DNA of 64,000 bases from Gnetum montanum (lineage: Eukaryota > Streptophyta > Gnetopsida > Gnetales > Gnetaceae), in NCBI GenBank assembly GCA_015680685.1, contig MNCI01000958.1, positions 145,646-209,645 on the forward strand, read 5' to 3'. This document shows, piece by piece, positions 23,601-32,600 of this stretch. How positions within the stretch are numbered: position 1 is the first letter of the stretch; every line of letters begins with the position of its first letter. Both the position numbers and the translations under genes were made by a program. The notes beneath the pieces were generated by a model that was not told the origin of the DNA, did no database searches, and saw only the letters and a list, made by a program, of their open reading frames with translations.

Positions 23601-26600
23601 TCGTACTTCGTGAAGTGTGGGAGAGACATCCCGGGTGGTAATATCAAAGTAGGGATTGTAGGGTTGACGGGGTCGTCCTGATAAAAGTCCATGACTTGCA
23701 CCGTGTCGGACCCAACAGCTTTGAGGCGTTTTATTTCCTCAGTTAGGGTCTGGATGAGCTGAAACGCTTGGTCCAGACCCGGCGACGTTGTAGACGGCTG
23801 AGGGACTGCAGAGGCAACTCCCACATGCGGCATGGTGGCAGTGGTAGTTTGACCCATCGGCAGTGCCGTTGGGGCCGGGGTGTTGCTTGCGTTGTCCACC
23901 ACCTGGTGGGTGGTATTGTCGGAGCGGTAATAGCGGGTTGAGTCGTCGGATAGACCATTTGGGTTACCGACAGGACAGACCATGGCCCCGTGCTAGGATG
24001 TACCGTTTGCAGGGTTGGGTAGGTTTGAGGGCGAACATAGTGAGACATCTGCGACGGTTGTAGAACAGATGAAGAGGCAAATAGGGTCCACCACGTGGAT
24101 GGGCCTGGGCCCGCCACAGTGGGTGGAATAGATGCATACGTAGGAATTGGCATAGCAGTTATGTGCAGTTGCAAAGTAGGTACAGTATGGACATGCGGTA
24201 GGGTAGCCGTGATAGGCGTGTTGCGCATCGTAGGGATGTGCTGATAAACAGTTTGCGGCGGCGCAGTTGCTGCGAGTGCAACCGGGGAATAAGGGTGATG
24301 ATACGCCGAGTATGTGGCATGGCTACCCGTTGCAGTTGCGGTCGTAGGCTGCTGAAGCATAGGTGTGATGACAAAGGGAGTGGTGATAGACAACGGGTTG
24401 GCCCAGAAGGACTGGGTAGGCGGGACAGGAACGGGGTTGACTTAACCCCCCTCGTCAGATTGGGAATCGAGCTCCTCCTGTCCATCTTGAAAGGCGTCGT
24501 CCTGGTTGGACGCGGTGTCTGGTTGCTCCCTAAGTCTAGCCAACTGGATCAATTGGTCCAGTAGCCTTTGATACGCTTGCGTTAAAGGCAAAGAAACGTC
24601 GGGGGTAGGACCGAATTCCTTCCCGTTGCAATAAGTGAACTCGAAGCTATGTTTTTTCTTGAGTTCGTGTAAATCCAAGGGTAGATTAGCCTGCACCTTT
24701 GTGCAAAGGAAACTATAACGTTCGTGTTGCTGGGCTAATCCCTCAGGTCCCCTGTTTTGGATTCTGAGAGATCGACGTGCTTCCATCGCGGGGTTTAGCG
24801 GTTGTTCGGCATGAGTGGTGCCTTGAACCATGAAGGGCACCTCTGCGTTGAAGGTGTCAATAGCGGTGGTGGCGGAAGCCATTGCTAAGCAAGTGATTAT
24901 GCAAAAAATGCAAGAAGTGCAAAAAGAACAAAAGGGTTGAAAAAGCAACAAAAGGTGGCTTTACGTCTTGCTGGATTTTGGAGGAACCGTTGAGGCGACC
25001 GATCTATACCACACAAAGCGTAAACAACCACAAAGGGTGTCACGTTTATGCCAGTGCGTGATGAGGTACAGAACACGTGCAAGACTACCGTAAGGCAAGT
25101 TTAGTTGACAAGCGATCAAGAAGGCTTTATGTCTCGTAGGATCCCAGAAGGACCATTGAGGCGACCGACCTGCACCACACAAGGCGCAAACAATCGCAGA
25201 AGGGTGTCACATTTACGCTTGTGCGTGCTAGGGTGCAGAGCGCGTGCAAGACTACTGTAAAAGGGAAGGCAAGTTAACTCGCCGTCGAAAGGCTTTATGT
25301 CCCGTAGGGTCCCGGAGGGACCGTCGAGGTGACCGATCTACATCGTACGACACGTAAACAACCGTAGATGGTGTCGAGTCTACGCTAATGCATATCGGGG
25401 TGTAGAAGGCTTGCGAGGCTACCGTAAGGCGAGCGAGCTAATCTAGAAGGCTTTGCATCTTGCAGGATCCCCGAGAGACTGTCGAAGCAACCGGTCTGTT
25501 CCACACGAGGTGGGATCCAGAATGCATGCAAGACAACCGTAAGACGGGCGAACTAACTAGCGATCAAGCAAGCTTTGCGTCTCGCAGGATCCTGGAGGGA
25601 CCGTCGAAGCGACCGATCTGTACCACACGAGATGAGGTACAGAATGCATGCAAGGCAACCGTAAAATAAGCTAGTTAGCCGGCGATCGGAGGCCTTATGT
25701 TCTGTAGGGCTCCCGATGAGCCGTCGAGGCGATCGGTCTACACCGCACAAAGCGCAAACAACCGTAGGAGGGTGTTGCGTTTACGCTTACGTGTATCAGG
25801 GTGCAGAAGGCTCATAGAACTATCGTGACACGCGGAAAAGGCACCAAAATGCCCTCCTTCTAGCGCCAGAAAATTGTAGCAACTGAAAACGTCGGCGGCT
25901 AGAAAACACCGGGGGGTTGGCGGGCATGATAGTTTCGACTCCGTATCCGCAGGAGGGCCGTGCTGGGTGTGTGCGGACACGGGGTGCCCTAAACGGTCTA
26001 GTCGATCAGACAGGGACTTACATCGACGTTAATATAGCCTTTTGCAATGTAAATAATGCGAAATGTGAGATAATGCTTGAAAGTAAATGAAGCAGGAGAG
26101 AAACTGTAAAAAATGCGACAGTAATATGAAGTAATGCTTAAAGGTGAATAAAACAGAAAATGATGCAAAACGAGACAACAAGCAAGAAATAAAGTAAAGT
26201 GTAGTTAGAAACATGCACCGCTCCAAGGCTACAAACTCGCTCGGTCAAGGTGGATACAATCGGTTGCACAACGTGATGGAGTGCAAAAATCCCGAGAGTA
26301 ACCAAGGCGTGTCGAGCAAAAGAGCTATGCGATTGGACGCGGACTTGGGTACAAACAATGCGGGGTTCTACCAAGGTGGTAGAATGGAGACGGGACCCCA
26401 CGCCAGCTAAGAGAGACTCACTGTTTACAGTGTTAAATAGATGACTTTGATGTTACAATGTTGAAGAGAGGAGAAGTCTTTGTTTTAGAATTCCAAAGTT
26501 CCCACCCCTTGGGAGCTGTTTGCTTCAAGAAGGATGCCAACTCTTTTGAAATTACCAACTTTTAAAAATTGCGGACTTCTTTTGCATGCTTTTTGCCGAG

Positions 26601-29600
26601 GTATTTATAGAACCAAGGGCGTGCGAAAGGGGTGGTTTGAATGCTACGTGCCTCGGGCCTTCGTTGTCTTGCTGGCGCCACTTGTGCCGTTTGTGATCGT
26701 TGGACCTACAAGACCGTTGCGATGCGAACCTGTATGCAATAACTGCAATCCTACTACGCTGTAATTGCGTCGTCAACGTCTGAAGACGTGTGCCAACGGT
26801 CTAATTAGGTGGAGTGCATTGATGTCGCACAACCACCTGCATGCCTTACTGTGCTTTGTGACGTAGCATGCTTGGCGTAGCGTAACACTTTGTTGTGCGT
26901 TCTGCTATATGTCACATGCTTGCTACGCTATGCTACGCTACGTCGCGTAGCGTAGCGTAGCAACTGGCCTTAGTCGCGAAAGCTTTGCCGATTTGCAAAC
27001 CTTGTCTCCTGCGATGCAAGTCTTGCGAACTCCGTTGACTCCGCCTTTCGAACTGCCTTCTGTCTCTTCCGCAGGATTGCTATGCCTTGTTGCGCCATGT
27101 AGCTCAGCGTAGTGTAGTAGCAGACATGGTTTGCCGCTTCCTAATGGAAAGGGATATCATTGCAGAACTCAAAATTGGGCGAGGGGAGTGGGTAGTGAAG
27201 TCGTTGTCATGCTACGCTGCGTGGTGTAGCGTAGCGTAGCACTTCGTTCCGCCATTGTCTTCTGAAGCTTGCTACACTACATAGCGTAGCAGGCTTCATG
27301 ACTTAGAAAACTTGTCGAACTGTTTTTTTGCGCATCCAGAATGCTACTGCCGACTCCGCGCACTGCTTCTGAACAGGCTGTTGGCTGGGCGGGCTACTTT
27401 GGTGGATAGGCGGGATGATGTGGAGCTTATCCATGCCCAAAGTAGAAAATTTGCCGAACTGGCCGGTCTAAACTTAGAACGCCCTTCTTCTAAAGAACTG
27501 CCATAGTACTGCACGGATTGCCGTGCCTGGTGAAGCGAGAATGACCTCGCATTTTTTTGGGGTGTTTCAGCAATGAACGACTGCAAGGCTGAAAACTTAC
27601 TTTTGGCTTACTGGGAATCCATCTTACAGATTCTATGGAGAGCTTTTGCAGTTTAAAGTTCATTAATTTGTATGTGCACCACTTAGATTTTTTTTAAAAT
27701 TATTCCCGTTAAAAACCAGATGGATCTATTAGGCAGAGTCCATTGAACATTTCAATAACATGAAAGGCATCTTCAAGAAATAACCTGAAGTCAATTTATG
27801 CAGTTTATAAAGATTGTAGAAATTATTTGTATAAGGCTGTACTCTATTTTATTCTATATAATTCAGTGCAGCTAGCTCTCAGTTGTAAAAAAGCTGCACG
27901 GTAATGAAAATCTTGGGTTATGCCAAAAACTATTATTAGTGGTTGACAATTACCAATGAGATCATACAATTAGTTTTCTGTATAGCACTTTTCAGTTATC
28001 AGGGCTTTTATGCTGTACATAGCTGAAGTTCCTGTTATCATATGCAGGAGAAGCCATTGTGTCTGCTGTTACAAGTGGAAGTAAGCGGTTCTTTCTTGGC
28101 ACGGACAGTGCTCCTCATGAAAGAAAGCAAAAGGAATGTGTTTGTGGATGTGCAGGTATCTTCAATGGCCCAGTTGCACTACCAATTTATGCAAAAGTTT
28201 TCGAGCAGGTAAGTATTTTAGTCTATTGTCTTCCTTTCACGTAGAAAGGGCTATAGAGTAAACATTGTGTTTCCTTTGCATTGAGGAACTTGATTTTCTC
28301 TATTTTATTAAACCAAGAAAACATTAGTTAAAAGTATTTTATGCTTCAGAGACAGTTTGAAAATTAAAAGAAAATAATCATATTGATCAACATTGTACTA
28401 GAGTCTGATTTCTCCATTCAAATATGATAGAATTTGGGAGCTAGAAATTCATTGAATAAATAGATTTTAGTTTTTACTCTTTCAACTGGAACCAGTAATC
28501 TTCATATGTGCAGCAACTCTTGAAATATCATTTATATGAATATTGTTTGTGAACGTCCGTTTTAGAATTCTGAGATAAAGTCCTTCTTTGATTTGAGGCT
28601 TTAATCTCTATTCATATAATCTTTTTTACTTGTCAGAAAAAATATTAATGTAACTGAAACTAAACTTTTTAATTACTTTACTGTGGAGACCTTTGGATCT
28701 ATTGGGCAAAAATAAGTTTTGGCCCTTTTCCATTCCAGAATTTATTCTTTTAAATGCCAAACCTATGATTTGGTGGATTATGGATGCAAGCCACGTGTGT
28801 ATCCAAAAATTTATGTTCTGTCAAACAATGGCATTTTGAATATACTTATTTTGTTTTATTGACATGCTGACAGCTGTGTGGTTTTGCACATTCAGTAGTG
28901 GGTTCTGTTAAGAACGTTCATCCTTTTTATATGCTGACTTTTCATTGTTTTTTATTTGCTGGCTTTCATTTACTATCCCGTTCATTCATATCCAATGAAC
29001 TTCTTGGATGGACAAATATTTCTGTTTTCTGTTATTTTTCATCATTACATTTTAACAAGTTCTGCGATAAACAGGACTTTTCATAGTTTTTCATTTGCTG
29101 GCTTTCATTCACTCTCTCATTCATTCATATCCAGTGAATTTCTTGGATGCACCAATATTTCTGTTCTCTGTTATTTTTCATGGTAACATTTTAACAGGTT
29201 CTGACATAAATAGGTCTGTTATGTCAGGAAGAGCTGCTGCAAAGACTCACAAGTGTGCATAAAGGGTAGACATATTTTATTTTTCTGTTGACCTTTTAGT
29301 AGGCAAAATGATGAAGTTCAAAAACATAATTGTTAACCTGATTACGGCAGTGGCATAGATAAACTTATTAGTATAGAGGATGAAAACTCTTTAGAACAAT
29401 AGAATTACGATGTTGAGAATGTGATGGCTTTCATGTGGACAGTGGAAGATTGTTCCACTTCTCTAGACTGTTTGGTGTCATTTTTAAAATCACAGGACGG
29501 ATTTTTAAAATCATGGAGTGTATGAAATTAAATGATCCTCTTATGTGGGATTAACCTCTATTCCCTTGTCTGTATGATCCATGCTTGACTATGTACTGGT

Positions 29601-32600
29601 ATAATTCTTATCAGTGCCCTCTATTGTGGTAAGGATTGTTGTAATTCAAGATCTGACACAACCTACCACAAAATTGAGTTAGACAATTTCGTGACCACCA
29701 AACGGTCTAAGAAAACCAAATTTTCAATTAATTTCCATCAAATCTAAAGGGGAGTTGTAGATTGTTGGGAAAAATCTGACAGTTTGAGCTAAATGTTTTC
29801 GCCAAACATTAGCGGATAGAAAACAAAATTGAAAATTGTTCATGCTAATAGCAAATGAGTAAAGGGCATATGAGATGCAAATTCAAAATGAAACAGAGTG
29901 TGACATGCGGTTGGCATGAAAGGTGATTGGTGAGAGAGCATAAAATGGAGTAGATCCAATTCGTTAAAGCGTTAAATTGAAGAGAGAAAACTCATAAAAT
30001 AGATCTATATCAGAATCTGGATAATACCAAAGATAGAGAAACTTGATAAAGGCAAAATCCCAATTACAAGAGAAACCAGAGAAATGAAGACCTGCTAAAG
30101 ATGTTCTAGAAGATGTACCAGGGATTAGAGGTGTGTAGTGAGGAGTTGTGTTACCCCATTCTTTCTTCGATGTGTGCACTTGATGTAGAGTTGACAAAAA
30201 CAATTGCAGATTCATCAATTGACCAAGCAGAGGGATGAATAAGATTGGTGTGTTGACTTGATTTTGAGTAGCTGTCCATGTGTCAAGAGGATAACACGAA
30301 GGGGATACAAACACATCAGCAGGGAAAAGAGGAGAGAAATCAGAGGATCTGATATTTCTAGAGGGAGAGCAGTTATTTTGTAGAGAGGTAGAGTCTTTGG
30401 AAAGAGTTTCCAAATCGCCAATTGCAGAGAACATTAACAGCACCGAGGAGCAGAGAGAGAGTTGAAAAATGCTATTTTTCAGCAGATCTCTGAAAAGCTA
30501 GGTGGAAGGAATGCCAAACAACCAAAAAGCCAATGTCTTTCTGTTTGGGGGTACTCTCTTATTTATAGACCAAAAATGCCTTGTAGAGCTGTAGAAACAA
30601 CACATTGGGGCCCACAAAATCTTTTGGAAAGTTCTACTTTTGAATAGGAGAATTGACATGTAGATCGGTTGCTGTGAGCATTGATGTGGAATGTTGAAAG
30701 CAAAATTGACACCCAACGTTGAAAAGCTGGTATACTGCAAAAGCAAAATTTGATGCAGACACCCTTTCCATTACCTGACCACCACACTAATAGCAACAGG
30801 GTCAGGCAAACGAGACGCAGGATCCTATATGCTTGTTCTGACCTAGGATAATCAGTTTAAGACCATGATAAAATGTTTTGATGCTATCCTGCACGACCAG
30901 TGTGGTTCTATCAATATTCAAAGTACAAACAAGGAGGATCCAGACTTTTTTGTTTTCAAATGGTCAACAAACTAAAAAAAAAAAAGGAATGGCCAGTCAA
31001 AATGAACGACCAATGTCAAAAGTGAAATTGATGTTGGATGTTGAAAAGCTAGAAACAGAATTGATGCTGGAGCTGACGTTGAACATCAAAATTGGAAGTC
31101 GTAGATGATGAACCAAAAAGTATCGCTACTGATGATGTGAGATGTCACTTCTAGCAAGCTGAAGATGGAGATCCAGAAACTACATTGCAGATGATGCAGG
31201 ACATCGAATTTGGACTGCCAAAGATGGCTTTAAGCTAAAAGCCATAGAATGCACCTAGCACTTTATGAAGAAAAAGCCAAAGTGGGTACAACACCCTCAT
31301 CTAATGTTGAAGTCACTTTTTGAGATTTTGGGTTTTGAAGTAGATCTACAAACAATGTGATAGACTCACAGACATGTATTGACATTTATATAGTGATGAA
31401 CGGAAGAATATTTTGATTATACTATCGGGTCTTTCCATAATTTATGTAAGCTAGTTTGCACCCTGGATTGTGCAACATTTCATGAAGAAGCTACCACAAT
31501 AAGAGACACATTAAGAATAACTTTGCATTTGAAAATATACCAAACAAATGAGCAACTTATGATTTTATGTACATCACTCTTGCTGTCTCGAGTTTAATTT
31601 GTCATGGCATTGGTGGCAGAGATCATCATAATTATCCAATGACATCAAATTATGAAAAAGCAACAATGTATGAATTATGTGAGGCTCTGAATTTTGGCGC
31701 AATTTTTTAAGGATTTGTAAACTGCGATGTGCTTAATTTGTAGTGAGATTTATTCATGCAATGTTCTAAAAGACGGCTGCAAACCTTCAGGCGTTAAGAT
31801 TGCCAGCATGTTGGAAGGAGTATATGGTTACAACTTTTATTGCTAGCCACCATAGTGTGTCTAAATTGCTTTCTATCCCTTAAAATGTTTAGCGATTCGT
31901 TTCTTTTGAAGCTCAAAGATCTCATGTGCACAAAGCATTCCAAATTTTACTTGTAAACCATTTTCTACCAATTCAAGTTCACATTGCGGTGATATGTTTT
32001 TAAAATTTTTAAAAAGATTTTAGCATTTAAAAATGCTAATTTGCAGCTGTCTAAACATTATTTCAAGTATGAGTAATTGTGAGGCAGTGTATAAAGATAC
32101 ATGATTGCCATCCTTGCAAACATTCTTACAGAAGCAACATTTGATAATCGTTAATCATCTTGTTTCATGATGTTATCCATTGTTAAAAATTTCTCTTTGG
32201 GAGATTTGAGAAAACACATGAACTTTAGAAATAAGGTCCACATTCTTACGACAATTGAATTTCTTATCTATTACTTATCTTGTGTATAAAGTTTCATAAG
32301 CCTGGGCCAATTGTTACGAGTGTGTTTTCTTCTATGAACACACTTTCTCAAGTTCTTTCTATATTGCTGAAGCACCAATAATATGCTGTCTTTCTACAAG
32401 TTCTGTTTTGTTTAAGCATTTTACTTATTTACTTAAGCCTATATGGTATCCTCATTAATAATCTCCATGCTCACTTTCCCAAAAAGAACCATATTCAAAT
32501 GATGTAACTTTTTGATAAATTTATATCTTTTGTCTTCAAAGTGAATACACATTTGAGTAGCATTAGTTCTCTATTCAACGCACTTGATTATTGGGCATTG

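Larger units (their letters stand above)
10086..27569 (-). mobile_element. Tat-lineage Ty3/gypsy retrotransposon inside dihydroorotase intron 5
   Basis: A 17.5 kb element reads minus. In element order it has: 5' LTR 25875-27569, primer site, leader with six tandem repeats, gag (24882 to about 23325), protease (23276-22275), a 5.8 kb spacer carrying an antisense gene, reverse transcriptase (about 16.4-15.6 kb), RNase H plus a second archaeal-type RNase H (to 14.25 kb), integrase (14245-12971), a repeat-rich tail, polypurine tract and 3' LTR 10086-11770. The second RNase H assigns it to the Tat lineage. The LTRs are similar, in the mid-90s per cent by eye, and coding stops are few, so insertion was moderately recent. 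The flanks GCAAC and GCAAT form an imperfect 5-base target duplication. Confidence 0.92.

Noticed and set aside
29640-30880. Possible solo LTR or other repeat in dihydroorotase intron 6
   Set aside because: Composition changes and there are LTR-like phrases such as TTTATAG, but I found no TG/CA boundaries, target duplication or second copy, so I did not call it.
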